Below are positions 5,095 to 11,520 of a stretch of 11,520 nucleotides of DNA, one piece after another. Under the pieces are notes generated by a model. The model ran no database searches. It was not told the DNA's origin and worked only from the letters and a program-made list of their open reading frames with translations. This DNA comes from Bacteroidales bacterium (GTDB taxonomy: Bacteria; Bacteroidota; Bacteroidia; Bacteroidales; WCHB1-69), in assembly GCA_031272415.1 (NCBI GenBank), contig JAISTU010000107.1, positions 1-11,520 of the forward strand, given 5' to 3'. The position numbers and the translations under genes were made by a program. How positions within the stretch are numbered: the stretch's first letter is position 1; each line of letters begins with the position of its first letter.

Positions 5095-7319
5095 ATGTGA
5101 GTAAATTAAAGATGAACATTGTGTATTTTGTTGTCCTTTTGGGAGGCATTGTGGCTTTGGGAAAAATGTTTTCTACCCGAATTATGCTCAACACTTATTA
5201 TTTAGGCAAAATTCCTAACGATACCGTTATAACAATCGAAAATCGTACATTTGAAATTATAAAACAAGTTCAAAAAGGAAAAAGGGGCAATATTTTTGCA
5301 GACGATTCCAAAACACTCTTATTATCAACAGTTTATATTTATGATATTTATTGGAATCCCTCCAAAGTGAGAAATGATTCTAATATTGCACTTTTTATAA
5401 ATAATTTGGATTCACTTTCTATTTTGTTGCATAAAATCAATCCCAAATGGACAGCCAAACAATATGCAGATACATTAAAAAACAGTTTAAATCAATATCA
5501 AGAAGCGGTAAGAAAGAGTAAAAGTAAAGACTCCGTTGTCTCCAAAGAAGGCAAAATTACCAAAGCAAAATGGGACAGCAGAGCGGGTATATTGATAAAA
5601 AGGTCTAATATTAACTCACAAGCGACTTGGGTTCGTACGCGGGATATTGCGCCTATTGATTCTTTGTTTAAAAAATGGCAAGGAAATTCGTCATTTAGAG
5701 GCGGTTTCAAAAAAGATATTCAAGAGGTAAGGCGTTTGCTCAAAGGGGGGTATCCGCGCACTGTTTTGGGGCGTTTTTACACTGTTTCGGATGTTAAAAG
5801 AAGGGATTCTTTGGCATTTGACCGCGGATTGGAGGGTTATTATGATTCTTTGTTGTCGGGTGAGTTGGTAGATTGTAAGCAATTAGAGGTCAATGGAAAT
5901 GTGATGGTCAATTTGCCGCATTCCAAAGAGCGTATTCCTCATGACGGGTGGGATATAACGCTCACATTAAACAAAGATATTCAGCGAATTGCGCGGAATG
6001 CGTTGGAAAATCAATTAAAAAACTGCTCTGCCAAATGGGGCAGTGTGGTGGTGATGGAGGTCAAAACGGGTGAAATCAAAGCCATTGCCAATCTCAACCG
6101 CATTGGAGATAGATATGAGGAGACAAGCGAACACACGATTGCCGAATCTTACGAACCCGGCTCTACTTTTAAACTTATTACGCTCTTAGCAGCATTGGAA
6201 AAGGGAGTAGACACGAGCGATATTGTTGAATGTGAGGCAGGTGCAGACGGCAAACCGCGTTATTTTTCACTCAAACATGCCTTTGCCATTTCCGATAATC
6301 AAGGTTTATATCATGCGGCTTTAAAAAAATATCCAAACTTAAAAGAATTTGTTAAAGGCTTGAAAACCATGCCATTAGGCAAAGATTTACATATAGAAAT
6401 CAAAAATGCAGGCAAAATGAGAATGGAAACTTTGAACAAAAAAACAAATGTTGATTACAGCAATATCACGCATGGATACAGCATTAGTTTGCCTCCTATT
6501 TACATGCTTGCATATTACAATGCGATTGCCAATAATGGGGTTTATGTAAAGCCTCGATTGGTTAAATCGCTCTCTTTCAGCAATCAATCGCCGACAATTT
6601 ATGAAACGGAAATCATTGATAAGCAATTTTGTAGCCCCAGAGTGGTCAAATTGGCACAAGGTTGTTTGGAGGCGGTTGTTACCGAAGGCAGTGGCAGACG
6701 CGGACAAGGAAAATTTTATCAAGAAGCCGTAAAAGCGGGTCAAACAAATGTCAAACCATTGATTGCCGGCAAAACAGGGACAGCATTTATTTATGATAAT
6801 GAGCAAAAAAAATATACAAATATTAAAAATTCATCATTTATTGGTTATTTCCCTGCCGAAATGCCGGAATATACTTGCTTGGTATTCATTTCGGAAACGA
6901 CTGCCGATGCGTCTTCCATAGCGGTGCCGGTTTGCAAAGAAATTGCCGATAAATTGGTAACTTACCGCAAAGAAATTACAGACGGGAATCAGAGGAAAAA
7001 TCCTGCCGAATATTTACCGTCTAAATCTATTGGTTTTGAAAATGATATTTCATTGATATACAAGCAATTAGGATGTAAATTGAAAATCCCTGATAATGCA
7101 AAATTGATAACAGTTTTCAATAATGGAACCAATTTGGCAGTTTCTCCTAATAACTTAAAAACCAATGATTTAAACACATTATTAGAAGGGACATCCGCCC
7201 GCGATGCAGTCTATATACTCGAAAAAAGAGGCTATCAAACGGCAGTATTCGGACGCGGAAAAGTAAAAAATGTGTCCATAACCGGAAATAAAGCAAAAAT
7301 TGAACTTACTAACGAATAA
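5091..7319 (+). CDS. ftsI: Septal penicillin-binding protein transpeptidase (FtsI/PBP3-like) with a PASTA-like C-terminus
   Basis: This 742-residue class B PBP cross-links peptidoglycan stems in the periplasm, most likely at the septum given its place after ftsL in dcw. An N-terminal membrane anchor (about 9-25) is followed by a dimerisation/pedestal region with R-G-N-I (65-68) near its start; the usual RGxIxDRNG is weakened here to RGNIFADDSK. The transpeptidase domain has all three active-site motifs: S358-T-F-K361 (in EPGSTFK), S401-D-N403, and K561-T-G-T (in IAGKTGTAF). HGYSISLPPIYMLAYYNAIANNG (461-483) is the conserved stretch before the last motif. The last ~95 residues form a degenerate PASTA-like domain (LLEGTSARDAVYILEKRGY and GRGKV). 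A charged, Lys/Ser-rich segment (about 127-165) in the N-terminal region appears to be a lineage insertion. murE starts 11 nt downstream. Confidence 0.93.
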   Translation: MNVSKLKMNIVYFVVLLGGIVALGKMFSTRIMLNTYYLGKIPNDTVITIENRTFEIIKQVQKGKRGNIFADDSKTLLLSTVYIYDIYWNPSKVRNDSNIALFINNLDSLSILLHKINPKWTAKQYADTLKNSLNQYQEAVRKSKSKDSVVSKEGKITKAKWDSRAGILIKRSNINSQATWVRTRDIAPIDSLFKKWQGNSSFRGGFKKDIQEVRRLLKGGYPRTVLGRFYTVSDVKRRDSLAFDRGLEGYYDSLLSGELVDCKQLEVNGNVMVNLPHSKERIPHDGWDITLTLNKDIQRIARNALENQLKNCSAKWGSVVVMEVKTGEIKAIANLNRIGDRYEETSEHTIAESYEPGSTFKLITLLAALEKGVDTSDIVECEAGADGKPRYFSLKHAFAISDNQGLYHAALKKYPNLKEFVKGLKTMPLGKDLHIEIKNAGKMRMETLNKKTNVDYSNITHGYSISLPPIYMLAYYNAIANNGVYVKPRLVKSLSFSNQSPTIYETEIIDKQFCSPRVVKLAQGCLEAVVTEGSGRRGQGKFYQEAVKAGQTNVKPLIAGKTGTAFIYDNEQKKYTNIKNSSFIGYFPAEMPEYTCLVFISETTADASSIAVPVCKEIADKLVTYRKEITDGNQRKNPAEYLPSKSIGFENDISLIYKQLGCKLKIPDNAKLITVFNNGTNLAVSPNNLKTNDLNTLLEGTSARDAVYILEKRGYQTAVFGRGKVKNVSITGNKAKIELTNE

Positions 7320-7330
7320 AATGCACTAAT

Positions 7331-8797
7331 ATGAAGAATCTCAAAGAATTGTTGGAAAATATATCAGTAAAACGGCTCGTAGGAACAGACAACAGAGAAG
7401 TGTCGGCGATAGGTTTTGATACGCGAAATATTTTGCCACATTCTTTGTTTGTGGCTCAAAAAGGGACGCTCACAGATGGACATCAATTTATAGAAAATGC
7501 AATTGAAAAAGGAGCAGAAGTGATTGTTTGTCAACAAATTCCGAATAATTTAAAAGTAAATATTACATATATAGAAGTTGCCGACAGTGCAGATTGTTTG
7601 GGTAAAATGGCGTCTGCTTTTTACGGACATCCTTCTCAAAAGTTGAAATTGGTCGGCATTACAGGCACTAACGGTAAAACGACAACTGTTACGCTTTTGC
7701 ATAATTTATTTACGCTAATGAACTGTCCATCAGGACTTTTAAGCACTATTGAAAATAAAATCGGACAAACGGTTCTCCCTTCTACCCATACGACTGCTGA
7801 TGCAGTGAAAATCAATGAATTACTGTCTCAAATGGTGGAAAAAGGGTGTCAATATTGTTTTATGGAGGTCAGTTCTCATGCCATTGTTCAGCAGCGAATT
7901 GCAGGTCTGACCTTTGCAGGCGGCATTTTCAGCAATATTACCCCCGAACATTTGGATTATCATAAAACTTTTAAAGAATATATTGCCGCAAAGAAAAAGT
8001 TTTTTGACAATTTGCCCAAAGAGGCTTTTGCTTTGGTAAATATTGATGACAAAAACGGTAAAGTGATGTTGCAAAACACCCATGCGGTCAAAAAAACATA
8101 CAGTCTTTATTCTTTAAATTGCGATTTTAAGGCAAAAATACGTCAAATTACACTCGAAGGCATCAATTTAATTATTGATAATGAGGATGTTTGGTTTAGA
8201 TTAACGGGGGAATTTAATGCGTACAATTTGTTGGCGATTTATGCAACTGCCGGATTATTAGGACTTCCCAAAGATGAAATACTACGTAAGGAAAGTATGC
8301 TTTTGCCGGCAGAAGGACGTTTTACAACACTGTTGGGGGAAAATTTGACCGCCATTGTTGATTATGCCCATACGCCTGACGCTTTGGAAAATGTATTAAC
8401 GACCATCGAAAAGTTGGCAACACAGGGACAAGAAATTATTACTGTTGTCGGTTGCGGGGGCGATAGGGACAAGTCCAAGCGTCCTTTGATGGCAAAGATT
8501 GCTTGTTTGCACAGCAATAGGGTGATTCTCACCTCCGATAATCCGCGTACCGAAAACCCGGATGCTATTTTGAGCGAAATGGAGAGTGGAATACCACCCA
8601 ATTATGAAGATAATGTATTGATTATCAGCCACAGACGGCAAGCAATTAAAACCGCTCTTACCACTGCATCCAAAAACAGCATTGTTCTTATTGCAGGGAA
8701 AGGGCATGAAAAATATCAGGAAATTAACGGAATAAAAGAGCCTTTTGACGATGTTGAAGAGGTTTGTAAATACTTGAATATTAACAAATTAAAATAA
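7331..8797 (+). CDS. murE: UDP-N-acetylmuramoyl-L-alanyl-D-glutamate--2,6-diaminopimelate ligase MurE
   Basis: MurE adds the third stem-peptide residue to UDP-MurNAc-L-Ala-D-Glu using ATP in the cytoplasm. The protein has 488 residues, normal length. Motifs in order: the P-loop G-I-T-G-T-N-G-K-T-T (109-118) of the central ATPase domain, the TTAD and MEVSSHA segments (154-184), SNITPEHLDYH (201-211) followed by A-A-K-K-K (219-223), whose first Lys is probably the carbamylated one, and E-F-N-A-Y-N-L (294-300). The C-terminal domain has DYAHTPDAL (344-352), GCGGDRDKSKRP (374-385) and D-N-P-R (403-406). DNPR is the recognised signature for meso-diaminopimelate rather than lysine, so the wall is expected to be the m-DAP type. 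GKGHE (457-461) closes the family motif set. Gaps of 11 and 7 nt separate it from the PBP and mraY. Confidence 0.96.
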   Translation: MKNLKELLENISVKRLVGTDNREVSAIGFDTRNILPHSLFVAQKGTLTDGHQFIENAIEKGAEVIVCQQIPNNLKVNITYIEVADSADCLGKMASAFYGHPSQKLKLVGITGTNGKTTTVTLLHNLFTLMNCPSGLLSTIENKIGQTVLPSTHTTADAVKINELLSQMVEKGCQYCFMEVSSHAIVQQRIAGLTFAGGIFSNITPEHLDYHKTFKEYIAAKKKFFDNLPKEAFALVNIDDKNGKVMLQNTHAVKKTYSLYSLNCDFKAKIRQITLEGINLIIDNEDVWFRLTGEFNAYNLLAIYATAGLLGLPKDEILRKESMLLPAEGRFTTLLGENLTAIVDYAHTPDALENVLTTIEKLATQGQEIITVVGCGGDRDKSKRPLMAKIACLHSNRVILTSDNPRTENPDAILSEMESGIPPNYEDNVLIISHRRQAIKTALTTASKNSIVLIAGKGHEKYQEINGIKEPFDDVEEVCKYLNINKLK

Positions 8798-8804
8798 ATT
8801 AGAC

Positions 8805-10082
8805 ATGTTTTATTATCTTTTTAAATGGTTAGACAAATTTGAGAATTTTCCCGGTGCGGGGGTTTTTCAATACATTTCATTCCGCACGGCGATGGCGGGC
8901 TTGTTGAGCCTGTTGTTGTCCATTATTATCGGAAAATATCTTATCCGGTTTTTGCGTAAAAAACAAATCGGAGAAGATATACGCGACTTAGGTTTGGAGG
9001 GACAAATGCAAAAAAAAGGAACTCCAACAATGGGAGGAATTATTATTTTGATTAGCATTTTAATTCCTGTTTTATTGCTCAATAAACTTGATAATGTGTA
9101 TATTATACTAATGATTATCACCACATTATGGTTGGGTTTGTTAGGCTTTATTGACGATTATATTAAGGTGTTTAAAAAGAAAAAAGCAGGCATGTCCGGT
9201 AAATTGAAAATTATTGGGCAAGCAATATTGGGTCTCAGTGTGGCATTGGTGCTTTATTTTAATGCAGACGTTGTTATACGAGACAGGGCAAGTGTAAAAA
9301 ACACCTACGTTCAATCGGGCGAAGTTTTTAGAGTAGAAAATGCTGATAATCAAGCAAAAATAAAAAATACAAAAGAATACAAATCTGCTCGTTTGGAAAA
9401 AAAATCTACCAAAACGACCATCCCTTTTCTCAAAAATAATGAATTTGATTATGCTGTTTTGATAAAATGGATAGGCAAAGATTACCAAAAATGGGCATGG
9501 TTTATATATATACCTATCATCATCTTTATTATTGTTGCGGTCAGCAATGGTGCCAATCTTACAGACGGTTTGGACGGTTTAGCCATTTCTACTACCGCCA
9601 TTATTGGAGCAACTTTGGGGATATTGGCATACGTTTCCGGCAATGTGGTATTTGCTGATTATCTGAATATTATGTATATTCCCAATACAGGAGAATTGAT
9701 GATATTTACAGGAGCATTGGTGGGGGCTTGTCTTGGATTTTATTGGTGGAATTGTTATCCTGCACAGATTTTTATGGGTGATACAGGCTCTTTGGCATTA
9801 GGAGGTATTGTGGCTGTATTTGCGGTCATTATTCGGAAAGAGTTGTTAATCCCCATCTTATGCGGTATATTTTTGGTACAAAGCATTTCCGTAATGATAC
9901 AAGTGGCTTATTTTAAATACACTAAAAAGAAATACGGAGAAGGGAAAAGAATATTTTTGATGACACCCATACATCACCATTATCAAAAAAAAGGTATGCA
10001 CGAAAGCAAAATTGTACAACGGTTTTTTATAGTAGGAATTATACTTGCCGTTTTGACATTTGTTACATTAAAATTAAGATAA
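8805..10082 (+). CDS. mraY: Phospho-N-acetylmuramoyl-pentapeptide-transferase MraY
   Basis: MraY moves phospho-MurNAc-pentapeptide from UDP to undecaprenyl phosphate, making lipid I at the inner face of the inner membrane. The 425-residue polytopic protein has all family signatures: KKGTPTMGG (70-78), the Mg-binding pair D117-D118 in GFIDDYIKV, SGKLK (131-135), NLTDGLDGLA (251-260), FMGDTGSLALGG (323-334) and TPIHHHYQKKG (387-397) near the C-terminus. It is about 65 residues longer than the 360-residue E. coli enzyme. The excess is a charged, soluble loop (about 152-228) between two membrane segments, an extension I know from other Bacteroidota MraY proteins, so it is a phylum trait rather than a local oddity. 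It starts 7 nt after murE. The following 33-nt gap (10083-10115) is almost purely A/T. Confidence 0.96.
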   Translation: MFYYLFKWLDKFENFPGAGVFQYISFRTAMAGLLSLLLSIIIGKYLIRFLRKKQIGEDIRDLGLEGQMQKKGTPTMGGIIILISILIPVLLLNKLDNVYIILMIITTLWLGLLGFIDDYIKVFKKKKAGMSGKLKIIGQAILGLSVALVLYFNADVVIRDRASVKNTYVQSGEVFRVENADNQAKIKNTKEYKSARLEKKSTKTTIPFLKNNEFDYAVLIKWIGKDYQKWAWFIYIPIIIFIIVAVSNGANLTDGLDGLAISTTAIIGATLGILAYVSGNVVFADYLNIMYIPNTGELMIFTGALVGACLGFYWWNCYPAQIFMGDTGSLALGGIVAVFAVIIRKELLIPILCGIFLVQSISVMIQVAYFKYTKKKYGEGKRIFLMTPIHHHYQKKGMHESKIVQRFFIVGIILAVLTFVTLKLR

Positions 10083-10115
10083 TTAAATAAAAAAAAATAA
10101 ATAATATATATAAGT

Positions 10116-10664
10116 ATGAGATACGAAGAGTTATTTAGAAATGGCGAGAATACTATCGCCGACGAAGCAGCAACGCGAAATGACCGATTGATAGCCATTC
10201 GCAAAGCCAACAGAGAAAATTTGCTACGCAGATTAGGGAGCAATGACACGCATAAATTTGAGATAGTTACTCGATTTAGAGGCGTTAATTTTATTAACGA
10301 TTCTCACGCATGCACTGTCAATGCGACCTACTTTACTTTTGACCAACTCAACAGTAAAATTGTTTGGATGGCAGGAGGTAATGATGTGCAAACGCCTTAC
10401 ATTGAACTACTTAGTCATGTAATTCAAAAGGTAAAAGCACTTATCTGTATTGGCAAAAATAATCAGCAATTGATAAACATATTTTCGCCCTATTTGCCGG
10501 TCATTATTAGCCGTCAAAATATGGCAGATGCGGTTAGAAGTGCTTTTTATTCAGCCAATAGTGGCGACACCGTTTTGCTCTCTCCTGCGTGTGAATGTGA
10601 TGACTTGTACATCGACCATTTACACAGAGGCGAAAGTTTTAAACAAGCCATTACAGAATTGTAA
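10116..10664 (+). CDS. MurD C-terminal-domain-only protein, probable pseudoenzyme or remnant in the murD slot
   Basis: The 182 residues match only domain 3 of MurD (full length about 440-450). Recognisable blocks: F-E-I-V-T-R-F-R-G-V-N-F-I-N-D-S (48-63), where MurD has H-R-L-E...GVxFINDS; V-W-M-A-G-G-N-D (83-90); V-K-A-L-I-C-I-G (106-113); LLSPACECDDLY (154-165); and H-R-G-E-S-F-K (170-176). The substrate domain and the ATP-binding P-loop domain are absent, so it cannot be a ligase by itself. Key positions differ too: the usual D-S-K-A-T-N is D-S-H-A-C-T (62-67), GGxDKG is GGNDVQ (87-92), and SPACASFD is SPACECDD (156-163), so lysines that in MurD contact the product and the active site are gone. 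Residues 1-45 do not align clearly with MurD. Yet the frame is intact, has a normal A/T-rich leader and keeps the fold core. Either a working truncated homologue or a decaying copy; a full murD must exist elsewhere. Confidence 0.8.
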   Translation: MRYEELFRNGENTIADEAATRNDRLIAIRKANRENLLRRLGSNDTHKFEIVTRFRGVNFINDSHACTVNATYFTFDQLNSKIVWMAGGNDVQTPYIELLSHVIQKVKALICIGKNNQQLINIFSPYLPVIISRQNMADAVRSAFYSANSGDTVLLSPACECDDLYIDHLHRGESFKQAITEL

Positions 10665-10690
10665 TTGAGCAAACATTAAAAGTAGGAAAA

Positions 10691-10755
10691 GGTTACTTCT
10701 CCTTACGGCTTGTATTTTGTCCAAAAAAATGACAGGCAGTAAGGAAAGTAAATCC
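10691..10755. repeat. Long imperfect palindrome after the MurD-like gene
   Basis: TTACTTCTCCTTAC (10693-10706) pairs with GTAAGGAAAGTAA (10739-10751) over 13 bp with a single bulged C. After one mismatch, GCTTGT (10708-10713) pairs with ACAGGC (10732-10737) with one G-T wobble, and ATTTTG (10714-10719) can pair further with the A-run at 10722-10730. Outer GG (10691-10692) and CC (10754-10755) add a last pair after a 2-nt bulge. The result is a hairpin of about 25 bp that starts 26 nt past the stop codon. No T-tract follows, so it is not a classic intrinsic terminator. It may protect the mRNA 3' end, or be a mobile palindromic repeat or insertion-element scar. Confidence 0.6.
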
Positions 10756-11286
10756 TTATCTGTAATTGTTAATGAGGAGAAAATTTTTTATGCTCCTATC
10801 GCCATATTGAGCAAGTTAATCCCGACTTCGACGGTTTCGATTTGTAAACAAAAGAGTATCAACACATTACGATTTAGCGAGGGGCACTACATTTCAAAAA
10901 TCCGATCCTTAAAAATATAAAACACTGATAATCAATAAGTTAAATTTTTATCAAAATGACAAGACCGTAGAAGTCGGGAAAACGTTCTAAAAAATGAACA
11001 ATTTACAATAATATCGGTGATTTGACGTCAAAAAAAGAAAGCAAATAAAAAGACAAAATTTACTAAACACTATTACGCTGAAAATCAGAGGATTGCGAGT
11101 AAGGTGGGGAGTGGCTATGGCAATAAGGACAGTATTGACTGTATTGACAGAGACGTTTTTTTTCAAATTATTTTGTACATTCTTAATTATCAACAATTTA
11201 TTATTTTATCTGATTATCAATGAGATACAAAAAAAAAGTTGAAAAAAATATTTTAGAACAAATTTATGCGAAAATACAAAAAAAAT
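10756..11286. other. Gene-free A/T-rich stretch with weak debris
   Basis: I see no convincing gene here. A frame from TTG 10717 to 10920 gives 67 codons of low-complexity, unrecognised protein that begins inside the palindrome. Another frame ends with SYRHIEQVNPDFDGFDL before a TAA at 10845-10847, which looks protein-like but is only about 20 codons and may be the tail of a lost gene. A 9-bp direct repeat (AGTATTGAC, TGTATTGAC; 11131-11148) and two similar 15-mers of the form CTGATnATCAATnAG (10925-10939, 11210-11224) occur here; the latter could bound an old insertion but may be chance. No tRNA, rRNA or CRISPR pattern is visible. Confidence 0.5.
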
Positions 11287-11314
11287 CTACACTCTACACT
11301 CTTCACTCTACACT
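11287..11314. repeat. Four tandem copies of a 7-bp unit (CTACACT)
   Basis: The run reads CTACACT, CTACACT, CTTCACT, CTACACT, with one changed base in the third copy, followed by a partial CTG. It is A-free on neither strand but pyrimidine-rich on the + strand and is flanked on both sides by A-runs. It lies 81 nt before the ATG of the Rpn-family gene and upstream of its putative -7 element. Such heptamer arrays can vary in number by replication slippage. Confidence 0.75.
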
Positions 11315-11355
11315 CTGAAAAAAAAAGTTTTCAATTCTCCATTCAAAAAAAAGTG

Positions 11356-11363
11356 TATTTTTG
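11356..11363 (+). promoter_or_regulatory. -7 promoter element of the Rpn-family gene (TATTTTTG)
   Basis: TATTTTTG matches TAnnTTTG exactly and lies 32 nt before the ATG at 11396, giving a start near 11370. I see no TTG at the expected -33 position. Its presence suggests the nuclease gene has its own promoter and is not driven from the dcw cluster. Confidence 0.45.
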
Positions 11364-11395
11364 TAATTTAGTAATAAACAAAATAATGTAGCATT

Positions 11396-11520
11396 ATGAG
11401 CAGATATTTAGACCCGCGTGTGGATTTGGTTTTTAAGAAAATTTTTGGAGAACATCCTGATTTGTTGATAAGTTTTCTCAATGCGCTGATTCCGTTGCCA
11501 AAGGGGAAGGCAATCCGTAG
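11396..11520 (+). CDS. Rpn family recombination-promoting nuclease / PD-(D/E)XK transposase-like protein, 5' part
   Basis: Only 41 codons are inside the window. They begin MSRYLDPRVDLVFKKIFGEH and continue PDLLISFLNALIPLPK. This is the hallmark N-terminus of the Rpn/PDDEXK_2 family (Y-x-x-P-x-x-D-x-x-F-K-x-I-F-G, then a helix L-x-x-F-L-N-A-L). Known members (RpnA and relatives) are metal-dependent DNA nucleases that stimulate RecA-independent recombination; many copies occur in Bacteroidota genomes and are often annotated as transposases. The catalytic D...ExK motif would lie just beyond the edge, so activity cannot be judged. The ATG follows an A/T-rich leader and a -7 element. Confidence 0.9.
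   Translation, partial: MSRYLDPRVDLVFKKIFGEHPDLLISFLNALIPLPKGKAIR

Noticed and set aside
6387..6806. 139-codon frame on the - strand inside the PBP gene
   Set aside because: It lies opposite the conserved HGYS and KTGT region of a clear transpeptidase gene, so it is a shadow of that coding sequence.
10717..10920. 67-codon frame from TTG on the + strand
   Set aside because: It starts inside the long palindrome, has low-complexity composition and no known motif. A competing frame in the same stretch looks equally protein-like.
11131..11148. Two copies of a TATTGAC-containing 9-mer as a possible CRISPR or iteron
   Set aside because: Only two adjacent copies without spacers, and no associated genes.
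10987..11196. 69-codon frame on the - strand, hydrophobic
   Set aside because: Hydrophobicity follows from A/T-rich sequence read in reverse. No promoter, leader or family resemblance supports it.

Overview
The window looks like chromosomal DNA from a low-GC member of the Bacteroidota, probably close to Bacteroidales. Four signs point there: repeated matches to the phylum's -7 promoter element (TAnnTTTG), A/T-rich leaders mostly without Shine-Dalgarno sequences, a MraY with a long extra loop, and an FtsL-like protein sitting between rsmH and a PASTA-type penicillin-binding protein. All supported genes are on the + strand.

Left flank and accessory cassette (1-2884). The window opens in the broken 3' part of a YhcG/DUF1016-type PD-(D/E)XK nuclease gene, which seems to have lost an internal segment and shifted frame. 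A -7 promoter match and a small perfect hairpin lead into three closely spaced genes (gaps of 41 and 42 nt): an unrecognised protein made of about six degenerate ~40-residue repeats (possible beta-propeller), a PD-(D/E)XK nuclease of the PDDEXK_4 type with a cysteine cluster inserted before its catalytic Asp, and an 80-residue very acidic protein. Their joint role is unknown. A short stretch of possible gene debris follows.

Regulatory leader (about 2883-3236). A run of A-tracts precedes two overlapping promoter-like sites. Then come a terminator-like hairpin with a T-rich tail, a 10-bp-periodic array resembling MraZ boxes, and a further -7 element just upstream of mraZ.

Division and cell-wall (dcw) cluster (3237-10664). 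mraZ, rsmH, an ftsL-like gene, a PBP transpeptidase, murE and mraY are tightly packed or overlapping. Together they supply a transcriptional regulator, a 16S rRNA methyltransferase, divisome parts, septal cross-linking, m-DAP addition and lipid I synthesis. The next gene, where murD is expected, encodes only the C-terminal third of MurD, with conserved ligand-contact residues replaced.

Right flank (10665-11520). About 730 bp without a convincing gene hold a long imperfect palindrome just after the MurD-like gene and a 7-bp tandem repeat. The window ends in the first 41 codons of an Rpn-family nuclease/transposase-like gene. The rest of the usual dcw order (ftsW, murG, murC, ftsQ, ftsA, ftsZ) is not visible here. 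Three different PD-(D/E)XK-type genes therefore surround this partial dcw cluster.
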